50,200 nt of DNA from Nitrospinaceae bacterium (GCA_029261405.1 JAJDBK010000040.1:1-50200), one strand, 5' to 3'. Counted from the first letter of the stretch, positions 25,636-35,201 are shown. Numbers and translations: made by a program. Notes: generated by a model not told the origin, from the sequence alone.

Positions 25636-26925
25636 TCAGTCTGTCTCTTCTTTTTTCTCCACTTTTCCCCCGACTCCTTCGACCGGGAGTTTTATGATAA
25701 ACGCTGTCCCTTCCCCCTCTTCGCTCTGGACGGTGACTGCGCCTCCATGCTGCTTTATGATCTCGTAACAGATATATAACCCAAGGCCGGTCCCGACACC
25801 CACCGCCTTGGAGGTGTAGAATGGGTCGAAAACGCGCTTGATCTTATGTTTCGGTATACCGTTGCCGTTGTCGTAGAAGGTCAGCACCAGGTCGTCTGTG
25901 GTTTCACCGTCGACTTCATCCCCCTCGAAAACCGACGCCGATACGTCGATGAATCCCTTGGTCTCCTTGTCCCCTTCCTTGCGCAGTCTTTTTAATCTGT
26001 CTTCGATGGCGTCGGCGGCGTTTACCAGGAGGTTTACGAAGACCTGTTCCAATTTCGAGAATTGTCCCTTGATCTCCCTTACGTTCAGGTAGTTTTCCGT
26101 TATCTTGATATCTTTCCGGATATTTGTCCGAACCAGGTTTACCGCCTGCTTTATTACCTGCCGGATATCGACCTTATCTTCCTGGCTGTCGTCTCCCATA
26201 TGACTGTAATGTTTTACACCCGCCACGATATCCTTGATCCGGTCAGTCCCGCGCAAGGCTTCTTCTATCATCTTCGGAAACTCGTTAACGAGGATGTTTT
26301 TAAGAGTCTCCTGGTTCCTTGGATCGTTCAGGTCGTCCAATCTTGGTGTGAGCCGTTTTATATATTCCTTTAATAGTTGCAGGTTTGATCGGATGAAAGT
26401 TGTTGGATTGTTTATTTCGTGGGCTATGCCGGTGGAGAGAAGGCCGATGGTGGCCATCTTTTCCGATTGCACCAGTTGCTGGGTCTTCGCCAGCAGACCG
26501 TCCACCAGTTTTTTCTTCTCCAGGGACCGGCTTACGGATCGCAAAAACTGCTGGTTGTCGATCGGTTTGAGAATCATGTCGTTGGCCCCGGCTCGAACGG
26601 CCTGCATGAAGATCTCCATGGTTCCGTAACCCGTTATGACGATAATCTCAAGTTCGTTGTCGATCTTCCGGATTTGCTTGATAAGCTCCACGCCGTCCAT
26701 GCCGGGCATTTTAAGATCTGTTATGACAAGGTCGATGTTGTGGGTTTCAAAAGTGTCGAGAGCTTCAAAGCCGTTTGAGGCGAGGACAACCTTGTGTCCC
26801 TCTTTCTCTATCATCCGTTGGATAATTTTGGCCACACTCGGTTCGTCATCGACTACCAGTATTGTTCGGGAGACGAAAGCCAGTTTATCGGCAAGATTAG
26901 CGTTATTATTTATATCGATTTGCAA
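25636..26925 (-). CDS. Receiver-histidine kinase fusion
   Basis: A 429-residue soluble two-component protein with reversed order. The receiver (~20-135) is complete: ILVVDDEPSV, phospho-acceptor D70 in VITDLKMPGMDG, and K120 in MILKPID. A coiled linker leads to HisKA with GIAHEINNPTTFI (H169) and an ATPase domain (~300-415: LLVNAADAI, YDNGNGIP, GTGLGLYIC). The start is TTG 26925 (MQIDIN) behind GGAG. It is the last gene of a minus-strand run with a TPR protein and a ParA-like ATPase. No output regulator is encoded here; the receiver may take phosphate from another kinase and control this one. Confidence 0.9.
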   Translation of the reverse strand: MQIDINNNANLADKLAFVSRTILVVDDEPSVAKIIQRMIEKEGHKVVLASNGFEALDTFETHNIDLVITDLKMPGMDGVELIKQIRKIDNELEIIVITGYGTMEIFMQAVRAGANDMILKPIDNQQFLRSVSRSLEKKKLVDGLLAKTQQLVQSEKMATIGLLSTGIAHEINNPTTFIRSNLQLLKEYIKRLTPRLDDLNDPRNQETLKNILVNEFPKMIEEALRGTDRIKDIVAGVKHYSHMGDDSQEDKVDIRQVIKQAVNLVRTNIRKDIKITENYLNVREIKGQFSKLEQVFVNLLVNAADAIEDRLKRLRKEGDKETKGFIDVSASVFEGDEVDGETTDDLVLTFYDNGNGIPKHKIKRVFDPFYTSKAVGVGTGLGLYICYEIIKQHGGAVTVQSEEGEGTAFIIKLPVEGVGGKVEKKEETD

Positions 26926-26964
26926 AGGGAAATTCTCCAGGTTACCAAGCCCGGTTCAATTGTA

Positions 26965-27405
26965 TCAAAGTTTTGAGCTTTGGATGGCCTTCAAACTGGC
27001 TTTAGCCCTTTTGTTATCCGGGTCAAGCTCCACTAAAGCGGTTAAGGCGGAGATGGTTTTCGACAATAATCCTGCGCTGTAATATATGGTCGCTATCCGG
27101 TAGAGAGCGGCAATATTCTTTCTGTCAATCCTTATAATTCTTCTGTATAGGTGAAAAGCGTCGAGCGGATTTTTTTTCTTTTCGAAGTTTTCCGCTTTGG
27201 AATAAAGCTCGGCCAAATTTTCATCACTTCCGGTTTCGATACTCCCGTCACCGAGTCTGGCAAGTTCGAACTCATCTTTAAACCACGAAATCAGCCGCGC
27301 CATCTCTTCAGGAGTCGCAGGGAGACTATCTGAAGTTATATCGCTGTCGGTGGTATTGCGGATAATGGCGTCAAGCCCTCTTCCTTTTATCGGTAGAACG
27401 GCCAT
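26965..27405 (-). CDS. Small TPR protein
   Basis: A 146-residue soluble protein with an N-terminal unstructured and acidic part (1-65) and about two TPR motifs (~65-140: AELYSKAENFEKKKNPLDAF, AALYRIATIYYSAGLLSK, ALVELDPDNKRAKA). It starts one base after the stop of the ParA-like gene and precedes the receiver-kinase by 39 bases, so the three are likely a unit. TPRs suggest a scaffolding role, perhaps linking the ParA-like ATPase to the kinase; this rests on order alone. Confidence 0.75.
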   Translation of the reverse strand: MAVLPIKGRGLDAIIRNTTDSDITSDSLPATPEEMARLISWFKDEFELARLGDGSIETGSDENLAELYSKAENFEKKKNPLDAFHLYRRIIRIDRKNIAALYRIATIYYSAGLLSKTISALTALVELDPDNKRAKASLKAIQSSKL

Positions 27406-27406
27406 G

Positions 27407-28168
27407 TCACATCACCGTCAGGTCGTCGGCGAGCATGGTGTAGTCATAGGCGCCGTTTGATTTGGGCGCGTACATCTGGATCGGTTTTCCCTTCGCCGGG
27501 GCTTCTGCAAGTTTGGCGTCGAGTCTCACGCTGGTTCTGACGAGGTTTCTTCCATACAGGTTTTCCATCTCTTCTATCAGCTTTTTGCTCAGTTTCATCC
27601 TTCTATCCACCATTGCGGGTACCAGTCCGGTTATGGTCAGGCCGGGGTTTAGCCTCTCCTTTACCAGCCCTACAAGCTCACTCACGCTCTTTATCGCCAC
27701 CACCGAAAGATGCTGGGGCTGGACAGGGCACAACACCTCGCTTACCGCCACAAGAACGTTTAGAGCCAGCAGACCGAACCCGACCGGGCTATCTATGAGG
27801 ATATAAGAGTATTTCGATTCCACCTGTCCAAGGATCTCTTTTAACCGGTTCTCCCGTCCACGCAGGGGCGATAGCTCAAGCTCCGCGCCGCAGAGACGTA
27901 TATCGGAGGGGAGCAGATCGAGTCCTTTTACCTTTGTTGTGACGATGGCGGAATTTATGTCAGGAGTCATTCCGAGCAACGCTTCGTACACGGTTGGCTG
28001 GTTCTTATCCGGCTCCAGACCCAGATGTATCGACGCGCTGGCTTGCGGATCGATATCGACCAGAAGGGTCTTTGCGCCCCGCAGAGCGAACGAGGCGGCG
28101 AGGTTTACCGCAGTTGTGGTCTTTCCCGATCCCCCCTTTCTGTTGGCGATTGCTATCTGACGGGCCAT
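27407..28168 (-). CDS. ParA/Soj-family ATPase
   Basis: A 253-residue Walker-type ATPase. The deviant Walker A KGGSGKTT (11-18, with signature K11) and LLVDIDPQASAS are intact, as is the later ILIDSPVGFG. Members position DNA, chemoreceptor arrays, flagella or other cargo. No ParB gene or parS-like sites are beside it, and it is followed by TPR and receiver-kinase genes, so it is more likely an orphan positioning or regulatory ATPase than the chromosome partitioning protein. Confidence 0.88.
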   Translation of the reverse strand: MARQIAIANRKGGSGKTTTAVNLAASFALRGAKTLLVDIDPQASASIHLGLEPDKNQPTVYEALLGMTPDINSAIVTTKVKGLDLLPSDIRLCGAELELSPLRGRENRLKEILGQVESKYSYILIDSPVGFGLLALNVLVAVSEVLCPVQPQHLSVVAIKSVSELVGLVKERLNPGLTITGLVPAMVDRRMKLSKKLIEEMENLYGRNLVRTSVRLDAKLAEAPAKGKPIQMYAPKSNGAYDYTMLADDLTVM

Positions 28169-28173
28169 CTTTG

Positions 28174-29541
28174 TCAGGCGGAGTGAATAGAGAGGCCGGA
28201 TGCGTTCTGGGCCGCTTCCATCATGGCTTCGGCGAAAGTCGGGTGGGCGAAGGGGAGATCTGCGAATTTTTCCACTGTCATGCCTGAGGCGATCGCCACC
28301 ATTGCGGTATGGATCATGTCGGTGGCCCCGGCCCCGATGATATGAACGCCGAGCAGTTTTTTCGTCTCGCCATCGGCTATGACCTTGGCGAACCCTGATA
28401 TTTCTCCCGTCGAATGCGCTCTGGCAAGGGAGCGGAAGTGGAAAACACCAGTTATGGCGTTATCAGGCGCGTTATCCGATGTAACCCCCACCGCTCCTAT
28501 CTCCGGGATGGTGAAAACAACCCTTGGAACATGGGCGAGATCAAGAGTCGCGCTCTTCCCGGTGACGATATCGGCAACGAACGCCCCCTCCTTGTATGCT
28601 GTATAAGCCAGCATGTTCTTGCCAGCCACGTCACCTGCGGCGAATATATTTGGTTGCGTGGTTCGCATCTTGTCGTCGGTTATCACCTCACCTTTATCGC
28701 CGGTTTCAACACCAGCGTCATGAAGGTTGAGCGATCCGGTATTGAACCGTCTTCCCGCCGAGACAAGGGCGCATTGGGCGGTCAACCGTTTCCCCTTGTC
28801 CGTAACGGCCACGACTCCATCCCCGTCCCTTTCAAGGGTCTCAATCCTCGATCCTGTGACGATTTTTATCCCCTGCTTTTTAAATTCCCTCGCCAGAGTC
28901 GATGATATTTCCCGGTCTTCCATCGGTAGCAGACGGTCCATTATTTCAAGAACCGTAACCTGTGAGCCGAATCGCTTAAGGGCGCCGGCAAACTCACAAC
29001 CGACGTAACCTCCGCCGATGATCAGAATCGATTCGGGCGGGCGATCAATCTCCATAATGCCGGAGCTGTCATAAAGATAAGGAGAGGGTAGATCGAACAG
29101 AGCCATAGGTGACGTTCCTGTGGCGATCAACGCATTTGCAAAAGAGACTTTTCTGGCGCCATCCTCCCCGCTGATGGAAACAGTATTGTCGGATATGAAC
29201 GACCCGTCCCCTTTTGCAACCTCCACCCCCCTTTTCGCAAGGAGGCCCGACAGGTTCTTCCGAAACGATTCGACGAGGTTTTTCTGTTTGTTGATAACCT
29301 TGGCAAAATCGATATCGAATGTAAGCTCACCTTTGTCGAGGGTTACGAGCCACTTGGCGTGATCGACAGCTTCAGCGGATGCAATCCACGATTTTGCGGG
29401 CACACAGCCCCTGTTCAGGCATACGCCACCCACCGATTCCCGCTCCACCAGAAGAACACGTTTGCCCGAGTCAGCGACCCGCAAAGCCGCCGAATATCCG
29501 GCGGGTCCACCACCAAGAACGACAAAATCGTATAAAGACAT
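28174..29541 (-). CDS. lpdA: Dihydrolipoyl dehydrogenase
   Basis: A 455-residue FAD disulfide oxidoreductase. FAD-binding GGGPAGYSAAL is at 10-20, the redox disulfide is C41LNRGC46, the NAD-binding GGGYVGCEFAGAL is near residue 175, and the C-terminal HPTFAEAM supplies the active-site base His. It regenerates lipoamide in 2-oxoacid dehydrogenase or glycine cleavage complexes; no E1/E2 genes are in this window, so the partner is unknown. Five bases separate it from the ParA-like gene, so they may share a transcript. Other members of the class (mercuric reductase, glutathione reductase) are less likely given the C-terminal motif. Confidence 0.93.
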   Translation of the reverse strand: MSLYDFVVLGGGPAGYSAALRVADSGKRVLLVERESVGGVCLNRGCVPAKSWIASAEAVDHAKWLVTLDKGELTFDIDFAKVINKQKNLVESFRKNLSGLLAKRGVEVAKGDGSFISDNTVSISGEDGARKVSFANALIATGTSPMALFDLPSPYLYDSSGIMEIDRPPESILIIGGGYVGCEFAGALKRFGSQVTVLEIMDRLLPMEDREISSTLAREFKKQGIKIVTGSRIETLERDGDGVVAVTDKGKRLTAQCALVSAGRRFNTGSLNLHDAGVETGDKGEVITDDKMRTTQPNIFAAGDVAGKNMLAYTAYKEGAFVADIVTGKSATLDLAHVPRVVFTIPEIGAVGVTSDNAPDNAITGVFHFRSLARAHSTGEISGFAKVIADGETKKLLGVHIIGAGATDMIHTAMVAIASGMTVEKFADLPFAHPTFAEAMMEAAQNASGLSIHSA

Positions 29542-29604
29542 GACTTTAACCGGCTAAATTGAGATCATATCGGCATTATCAATAACAACTCATGGGTATG
29601 CAAA

Positions 29605-30117
29605 TTGATAAAGCCGTATAAAAATATATTTCCGCAAATCGACCCTACAGCTTTTGTCGAAGAGACCGCCCAGGTCATAGGTGATGTCCATATCGGCCCG
29701 GAATCCTCAGTCTGGCATAACGCCGTGATAAGGGGTGATGTGAATTATATTAGAATCGGGGCGAGAAGCAACATTCAAGACTGTTCCGTTGTGCATGTGA
29801 CCGGGAAACCTCCAGCGCCGACCATCATCGGGGACGATGTAACTGTGGGCCATAACGTGATCCTGCACGGTTGCACCATCGAAGGTCCGGCCCTCATAGG
29901 TATGGGCGCCATCATCATGGACAACGCCGTCATTAAACCCAACGTGGTCATCGGCGCCGGGGCGCTTGTCAGCGAAGGGAAAATAATCGAGGAGGGGACT
30001 CTTGTTATCGGCTCACCCGCCCGCCCGAAACGGAAACTTACAGAGGAGGAGATCGGTTTCCTTAACCAATCGGCGCAAAACTATGTAAGGTATCGCCTCG
30101 ATTATATGGAGTCTTAG
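29605..30117 (+). CDS. Gamma-carbonic-anhydrase-like hexapeptide protein
   Basis: A 170-residue left-handed beta-helix protein of the YrdA/PaaY/gamma-CA group. The metal histidines of the family are present as H64, H83 and H88, with the 5-residue H83-H88 spacing expected (VGHNVILHGC), and hexapeptide repeats run from ~20 to 135. The enzyme would interconvert CO2 and bicarbonate, but many YrdA-type proteins show little activity because they lack the acidic loop of the Methanosarcina enzyme. The start is TTG 29605; no good ribosome site is visible, and no ATG is in frame nearby. Confidence 0.88.
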   Translation: MIKPYKNIFPQIDPTAFVEETAQVIGDVHIGPESSVWHNAVIRGDVNYIRIGARSNIQDCSVVHVTGKPPAPTIIGDDVTVGHNVILHGCTIEGPALIGMGAIIMDNAVIKPNVVIGAGALVSEGKIIEEGTLVIGSPARPKRKLTEEEIGFLNQSAQNYVRYRLDYMES

Positions 30118-30129
30118 CAGACGGTTGTT

Positions 30130-31695
30130 ATGTCGGGTATGGTTAATTACAGTTCCCGCACTGCCACCATTGCGTCGATTCTTCTGTCGATATGCTTGCT
30201 GTCGTGTAACGGCGCTCCGTCTGGCGATATCGTAGCCGAGACTTTCGACCGCCTGAACAGTATCCGGACCGCGAAAAAAGAGATTGTTCTCGATAAACTT
30301 GAAAAACTCCTTAAAAAGACAGAATCCGCCGCCACCGACAAACTTCTGATCGATAATTTCAGATCGTTCAGGGCAAACTGGATCTCATCCGGGCGGGATG
30401 TTGACCGGGTACAAGAGTATGTGGACAACCTTGACCGGCGCTACATCGATAGCTACTACTACTTCTACGACATCCTCTATATCGACAAGAGCGGCTACGT
30501 TTTTTATACCGTCAAACGGGAGTCAGATTACGGGCGGAATATTTTTGCGGGTGAGTTGGGCGAAACGAGACTCGCAAAGGAGCTTGAACCGAGTTCAAAA
30601 GCCATATTCATCGATTACGACTTTTACGCTCCATCCAGGGAGGCGGCCGCCTTCTTCGCCACACCCGTAACGAACGAAGGAAAAAATCTGGGGTGGATCG
30701 TTTTCCAATACTCTTCCAACAGGATCAACACTCTTCTCTCCGACACGTCGGGGCTTGGCACAACAGGCGAGGTCTACATTACCAACGAAAAGAAGGTGAT
30801 GCTGACCCAGTCCCGGTTTATTTCCGACAGTACGATTCTCAATTACAAAGTGGAGACTAACGCTTTGCGAAAAGCGTTGAGCGCTGGTGTCGGCAACATC
30901 ATTTCAAAAGACTACCGGGGTGTAATGGTCTACAGCTCGTTTGAAAAGTTCAGCTACGCAGGGGCAACCTGGGTCATCGTTGTGGAGATAGACGAAACGG
31001 AGGTAATCACCGGGCTTTACCTGAGGAACAAGGAGTATCTTCTCGATGAGATTAAAAAGAGGCTCTCACCCGGCGTAGCGGTTAAAGCGCATGAGGGTTT
31101 ATTCGACAAAGATAGCGGAAAGGTCGATATAAACGAATACGGCTCCGGCGGGAGCGGGGAGACTCTCACCACTCTGGGTGTCACAACATGTACAGGAGTA
31201 GTGATTAGTGACAAAGGGAAATTTAGCTATCTGGGCCACCTGCATCCCCTCGACGAGGCGTACTACACAACAGTGGAAAGAGAGACGCTGAACATTTATT
31301 ACAGCCTGATTAACAGCCCGTATGGAGGAAATGTGGCTGACCTGATGGGGGAGATGACACGCAAGATACTCCATTTCGAAATAATCCCGGACAATTTGCG
31401 GGAGGTAAACGGTGTCATCGCCGCTGTTCACACAGTGAGTTTGAGTAAAATCGTGGACAAACTTCTCGATATGGGGCTTTTCCTCTCCCAGATAAAGGTT
31501 CTTCACGATCCCGAAATGACCTACGCCAACATCATAACCGAAGTCGATACAGGCGATACCATCGTACAGTGGGTTAACGACGGGACCGGTGAAAAGAGAT
31601 GGGGCACGACCAACGGTGTCGCCACTCTTGAGGAGATCGTGAAATCAGCGACAGGTTACGAAAAGAAACGAAGAGCCTATCTGGCGCGACAATAG
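30130..31695 (+). CDS. Lipoprotein with Cache-like sensor and CheD-like domain
   Basis: A 521-residue protein with a signal peptide and lipobox ICLLSC (C26). Residues ~35-290 resemble a double-Cache extracellular sensor: a long helix, then YYFYDILYIDKSGYVFYTV, FFATPV, GWIVFQYS and TTGEVYITN. Residues ~312-505 resemble CheD, the receptor glutamine deamidase: T348-LGVTT-C354 and LGH370LHP place Thr, Cys and His with nearly the same spacing as the CheD triad (Thr six residues before Cys, His 16 after). CheD is normally cytoplasmic, so a CheD-like fold behind a lipoprotein signal is odd. The function is unknown; it might be a sensor lipoprotein with its own amidase or deamidase. It starts 12 bases after the gamma-CA gene. 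Confidence 0.7.
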   Translation: MSGMVNYSSRTATIASILLSICLLSCNGAPSGDIVAETFDRLNSIRTAKKEIVLDKLEKLLKKTESAATDKLLIDNFRSFRANWISSGRDVDRVQEYVDNLDRRYIDSYYYFYDILYIDKSGYVFYTVKRESDYGRNIFAGELGETRLAKELEPSSKAIFIDYDFYAPSREAAAFFATPVTNEGKNLGWIVFQYSSNRINTLLSDTSGLGTTGEVYITNEKKVMLTQSRFISDSTILNYKVETNALRKALSAGVGNIISKDYRGVMVYSSFEKFSYAGATWVIVVEIDETEVITGLYLRNKEYLLDEIKKRLSPGVAVKAHEGLFDKDSGKVDINEYGSGGSGETLTTLGVTTCTGVVISDKGKFSYLGHLHPLDEAYYTTVERETLNIYYSLINSPYGGNVADLMGEMTRKILHFEIIPDNLREVNGVIAAVHTVSLSKIVDKLLDMGLFLSQIKVLHDPEMTYANIITEVDTGDTIVQWVNDGTGEKRWGTTNGVATLEEIVKSATGYEKKRRAYLARQ

Positions 31696-31705
31696 CGGTG
31701 GTGCG

Positions 31706-32503
31706 TTACTCTATTGGAACACGGTTGAGTTTGTATTGAGCAGGATCAACCTTCATCTTGTAGACTGCCGGACGAAATGGTGATTTGTCTGCAATATGTT
31801 TAACTGCCTTGATTGTATCTTCAGTCGCCCTGCAACCTATTAGAATTTCAGTCAGGGAACCGGGAGGAAGTTCCCATTCGCCGTCGTTGGTTATTGGCAT
31901 TCCGGAAATTTTGCCGAAAGAACTCTCTTGAGCGATCAAGCGAAATTCGTCTTCATATTCCCAGTCAGAAGATTTAGATAATAGTGGAGCAATTAAGCTT
32001 GTTTCATCATCATCACTTAAAAGCATTTCTGGATATTCCTCAACGTAATCAATTTTCAATGCTTCTCTGAACGTATCGTTGTCCGTATTAAAACCCAGGC
32101 AGACCCCTGTGTGGCTATCAGCATAATGCGCCCACATCAATGGACAGTCTGGCTTTGTTGTCATGGAATATACTCTATATTGTTTCCAAACAACCTCCTG
32201 CATACCTTTCGAGCAATCCTTGATCATATTTATTAATTTCGCTGAATCCGCACCTAATTGTTTCGACCGTTTAAGATGCTCTTTTTCAGGTAAGTCTGGA
32301 TATTTTCTTCGACCTATCTCATCGAAGTACTTAATATGATTCTCATGAATATCAGGATCATGAATGGCTTCCGGATTGTAAGCAAAATGACAATCCCATG
32401 GATCATTAAAATCTTTTGGATTTGAGAAATGGATGAAACCGCCCAACAGAATGCGTGAGAGCCGAGCAAGGTCAAACGGCTGGTAATGATAAAGGGTTTT
32501 CAC
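31706..32503 (-). CDS. DUF2971 protein
   Basis: A 265-residue protein if started at GTG 32503, which has AGAGG at good distance and gives MKTLYHYQ, the usual family N-terminus; ATG 32539 would add 12 residues. The conserved DUF2971 blocks are seen: FSNPKDFNDPWDCHF, LMWAHYADSHTGVCLGF and WEYEDEFRLI. The function of the family is not known; members are common in accessory and defence-rich regions. The base composition looks more A+T-rich than its neighbours. It is the last gene of the minus-strand run after mtnA, 66 bases downstream, and may be a late addition. Confidence 0.85.
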   Translation of the reverse strand: MKTLYHYQPFDLARLSRILLGGFIHFSNPKDFNDPWDCHFAYNPEAIHDPDIHENHIKYFDEIGRRKYPDLPEKEHLKRSKQLGADSAKLINMIKDCSKGMQEVVWKQYRVYSMTTKPDCPLMWAHYADSHTGVCLGFNTDNDTFREALKIDYVEEYPEMLLSDDDETSLIAPLLSKSSDWEYEDEFRLIAQESSFGKISGMPITNDGEWELPPGSLTEILIGCRATEDTIKAVKHIADKSPFRPAVYKMKVDPAQYKLNRVPIE

Positions 32504-32569
32504 TTTAGCCTCTTCAGCTGTCTCCCAGGAGGAAGCCATCTTGATCTACTTGACCCGGCGTTTAACGCT

Positions 32570-33607
32570 CTATCTCAACCGGGCCAAGGACTCCGTAAAT
32601 GGCGCTCTGGCGATCCCTTTTTCTGTGATGATTGCAGTAACAAGTTCGTTCGGCGTGATGTCGAACGCCGGGTTGAGCGCCTCGGCGCCTTCCGGGGCTA
32701 TGCTCATCTTCCCCATGATACTGGTCACTTCCGAAGGGGATCTCTGCTCAATCGGAATGTAATCCCCCGATTCGGTACCAAAATCGATGGTAGACAACGG
32801 AGCCGTAACATAAAAAGGTATTCCGTTCATTTTCGCCAGGGCCGCCACCATGTATGTTCCGATCTTGTTGGCCACATCGCCGTTCGCCGCTATCCGGTCC
32901 GCGCCGACAACGATTTTCCTGATTTTTCCTTTTCGCATCAGCGATCCTGACATGTTGTCGCAGATAAGCTGTACCGGGATGCCTTCTTTCATAAGCTCCC
33001 AGGTGGTCAGCCGAGCGCCTTGAAGCCAGGGCCGTGTCTCGTCGGCCAGAACGGAAATCCTCTTGCCCGCAAGGTGGGCCGCCTTGATGACACCCAAAGC
33101 TGTGCCGTAATCACCAGCGGTCGCCAATGCGCCAGCGTTACAATGGGTCAGAACCGTATCTCCATCATCAAGAAGGGTTGCGCCGTTCTCCCCCATGGTT
33201 TTGTTTATAGTCAAATCCTCTTCATAGACCTTGACAGCTTCTTTATCCAGCAGGTCTTTTATCTCTTGTGTGGTTTTATCGCTGTTCGCCAGAGCCAGAG
33301 TTCTCATTCGGTCTAACGCCCAGAAGAGGTTGACCGCAGTGGGTCGCGCTTCAGCCAGAGTCGCAATGACCTTATCGAATTCCTCCATGAAAGCGCCGTT
33401 GCTCCCGTTGTTGATGGCTCTGGCGCCGATAGCCGCTCCCATGGCGGCGGTAACACCGATTGCCGGAGCGCCACGGACAACCATATCCCTGATAGCGAAA
33501 GCTACATCCTCGTGTGTTGTAAAGTCGAGGTACTCCTCCTTGTCAGGGAGAATACGCTGGTCTATAAGCCTTACGCTGTCGTTTCGCCATTCAACGGTCT
33601 TGAACAT
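32570..33607 (-). CDS. mtnA: S-methyl-5-thioribose-1-phosphate isomerase
   Basis: A 345-residue enzyme of methionine salvage that isomerises methylthioribose-1-phosphate to methylthioribulose-1-phosphate. The family's catalytic Cys and Asp are seen at C156 ([20 protein letters not shown]) and D237 ([19 protein letters not shown]), with [12 protein letters not shown] near the N-terminus. The length is typical. No other mtn gene is in the window. Related eIF2B-alpha-like ribose-1,5-bisphosphate isomerases are a less likely alternative. Confidence 0.95.
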   Translation of the reverse strand: MFKTVEWRNDSVRLIDQRILPDKEEYLDFTTHEDVAFAIRDMVVRGAPAIGVTAAMGAAIGARAINNGSNGAFMEEFDKVIATLAEARPTAVNLFWALDRMRTLALANSDKTTQEIKDLLDKEAVKVYEEDLTINKTMGENGATLLDDGDTVLTHCNAGALATAGDYGTALGVIKAAHLAGKRISVLADETRPWLQGARLTTWELMKEGIPVQLICDNMSGSLMRKGKIRKIVVGADRIAANGDVANKIGTYMVAALAKMNGIPFYVTAPLSTIDFGTESGDYIPIEQRSPSEVTSIMGKMSIAPEGAEALNPAFDITPNELVTAIITEKGIARAPFTESLARLR

Positions 33608-33629
33608 CTTCGTTTCCTTCTAACTCTAT

Positions 33630-34352
33630 CTAGTCGTTCTTCTTGATGATATTATCGAGTTCTATTTTATCTTCTTCGCTTGGGCCGTCATCGGAGGTAT
33701 CGCTCTTCGCTTTGGCCTTCTCACCGCCGACGAGCCGCTCTTTAAGGTCCAATAACTCCAGAGCTTTTTGAGTGACACCGACTTCCAGCTTATCGAGTGT
33801 CTCTCCGAATTTCTTTACTTTCTCACCTTTGCTGGTCGCTTTCCCCGGTTCATTGCCGGTACCTTTCAGGTCAGCGGCAAGACCGGGGGCGACTTTCTCA
33901 AGCGCCTTTCCGCTCATCACAAGCAGGTAAGGAGCCGATACGGACCCTTTCAGGATATCTTCCTCAAGGCTCGGAACGATGGTCATCGGGTACGTTATAG
34001 CCACCAGAATCACAACCCCCTTTACGAGACCCAGAATAAAACCTGCAAACCTGTTCGCGGAGCTTAAAGCGTCCGATCCGTCAAGAATTTTCCGGACAGC
34101 CGATCCTGTGATCGCAAGACCAAAGAGACCAACGAAAAAGAGGACCAGAAAAGAGCAAACCTCCCTGGCTACCGCGATATCGGTGAGACTCTCAAGGTAT
34201 GGCGCCATAGTCATGTAGTATGTCGAAGCGACCCAGAACCCTACTACCAGAGAAGATAGAGAGAAGGCCTCCCGCACAAAACCACGAAAGAGGGACCAGA
34301 TACCTGAAGCTAGCAGGAAGAATATAGCAAAAAGGTCGAACCAGTGTATCAA
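33630..34352 (-). CDS. CvpA family membrane protein
   Basis: A 240-residue protein with four membrane segments in the first ~165 residues (MIHWFDLFAIFFLLASGIW, FSLSSLVVGFWVAS, VCSFLVLFFVGLFGLAITG, FILGLVKGVVILVAITYP) and a charged soluble tail (~170-240) rich in Lys and Glu. The fold matches CvpA, linked in enterobacteria with colicin V export and envelope stress resistance; the exact role is unclear. It lies between a TPR membrane protein and mtnA in a tightly spaced run. Confidence 0.88.
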   Translation of the reverse strand: MIHWFDLFAIFFLLASGIWSLFRGFVREAFSLSSLVVGFWVASTYYMTMAPYLESLTDIAVAREVCSFLVLFFVGLFGLAITGSAVRKILDGSDALSSANRFAGFILGLVKGVVILVAITYPMTIVPSLEEDILKGSVSAPYLLVMSGKALEKVAPGLAADLKGTGNEPGKATSKGEKVKKFGETLDKLEVGVTQKALELLDLKERLVGGEKAKAKSDTSDDGPSEEDKIELDNIIKKND

Positions 34353-34371
34353 CGCAGAGAGCCTTGTCTAT

Positions 34372-35166
34372 TTATTGGTCGTGAACTTTTAAACCACCGC
34401 CCTGTGAGCCTTCGAAGACTTTGCTGTCGTCTCTGGTGTTGGCGGCCTTTGCCAGTTCCGCAATAAAAGCCGGGTCCATATCCTTGTTATCAACATCCTT
34501 TATCAGGTTGTCGATGTAGTTACCCTGGACAAACGAAGGGTAGTCGGTTTTGAGCTGGATAAAAGATGACTTGGCCTCACTCTTCTTTCCTGAGCTAAGG
34601 TATGCAAAAGCGAGGGAGTAGAGCGCCTCGCTTTTCGGATAGAATTTCGCGTTCCCGGAAAGCTCTTCAAGAATCGGCGTCGCTTCTTCTGCGGAGCCTT
34701 TCCGCAGAAGGACGCTGGCTTTGCCCGCTTGCGCCAGTTCGTGGAACATGGTCCCTTTCAGGGCTGATCCTGTCACCTTGTCGTACTCGCCGACAGCCTT
34801 GCCATACTCCATCCGTTTTGCATAGAGGGACGCCAAGTGGAGTCTGGCCTGTGTAACGACCCCCTCCGGGCCACCGGCTTCGATCACCTTCTCAAACTCC
34901 GTGACCCCCTGGTCGATCTGGCCGCGGCTCGCGTTTATTTCGGGGGTTACGCTGTCGGCAAAGAAGAGCCTTTCGTGAGAATCATTAAACGCGGTTTTTT
35001 TGTAATAACCGGCCCCGTACACGACTACTGCGCAAAGAAGAATCAGACCTGCGAAGAGGGCTATTCTTCCCGACGACTCCGCCAGCCAGTCGGTAGCCTC
35101 CGCTTCGTCGGTCAGAAGGCTGGACTGGATATCTTTTTTCTTTACTATTTTCTTGTAGCGACCCAT
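34372..35166 (-). CDS. Membrane-anchored TPR protein (YfgM-like)
   Basis: A 264-residue protein with a charged N-terminus, one membrane segment (~33-51, IALFAGLILLCAVVVYGAGYY) and a periplasmic TPR domain (~75-230). This topology resembles YfgM/CcmH-like ancillary TPR proteins that assist envelope protein maturation. The partner is unknown. It sits 19 bases before cvpA and 35 bases after the PHP gene on the minus strand. Confidence 0.75.
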   Translation of the reverse strand: MGRYKKIVKKKDIQSSLLTDEAEATDWLAESSGRIALFAGLILLCAVVVYGAGYYKKTAFNDSHERLFFADSVTPEINASRGQIDQGVTEFEKVIEAGGPEGVVTQARLHLASLYAKRMEYGKAVGEYDKVTGSALKGTMFHELAQAGKASVLLRKGSAEEATPILEELSGNAKFYPKSEALYSLAFAYLSSGKKSEAKSSFIQLKTDYPSFVQGNYIDNLIKDVDNKDMDPAFIAELAKAANTRDDSKVFEGSQGGGLKVHDQ

Positions 35167-35201
35167 CTGGACTATAACTCCATCTACTTATTTATTTTTG
35201 T

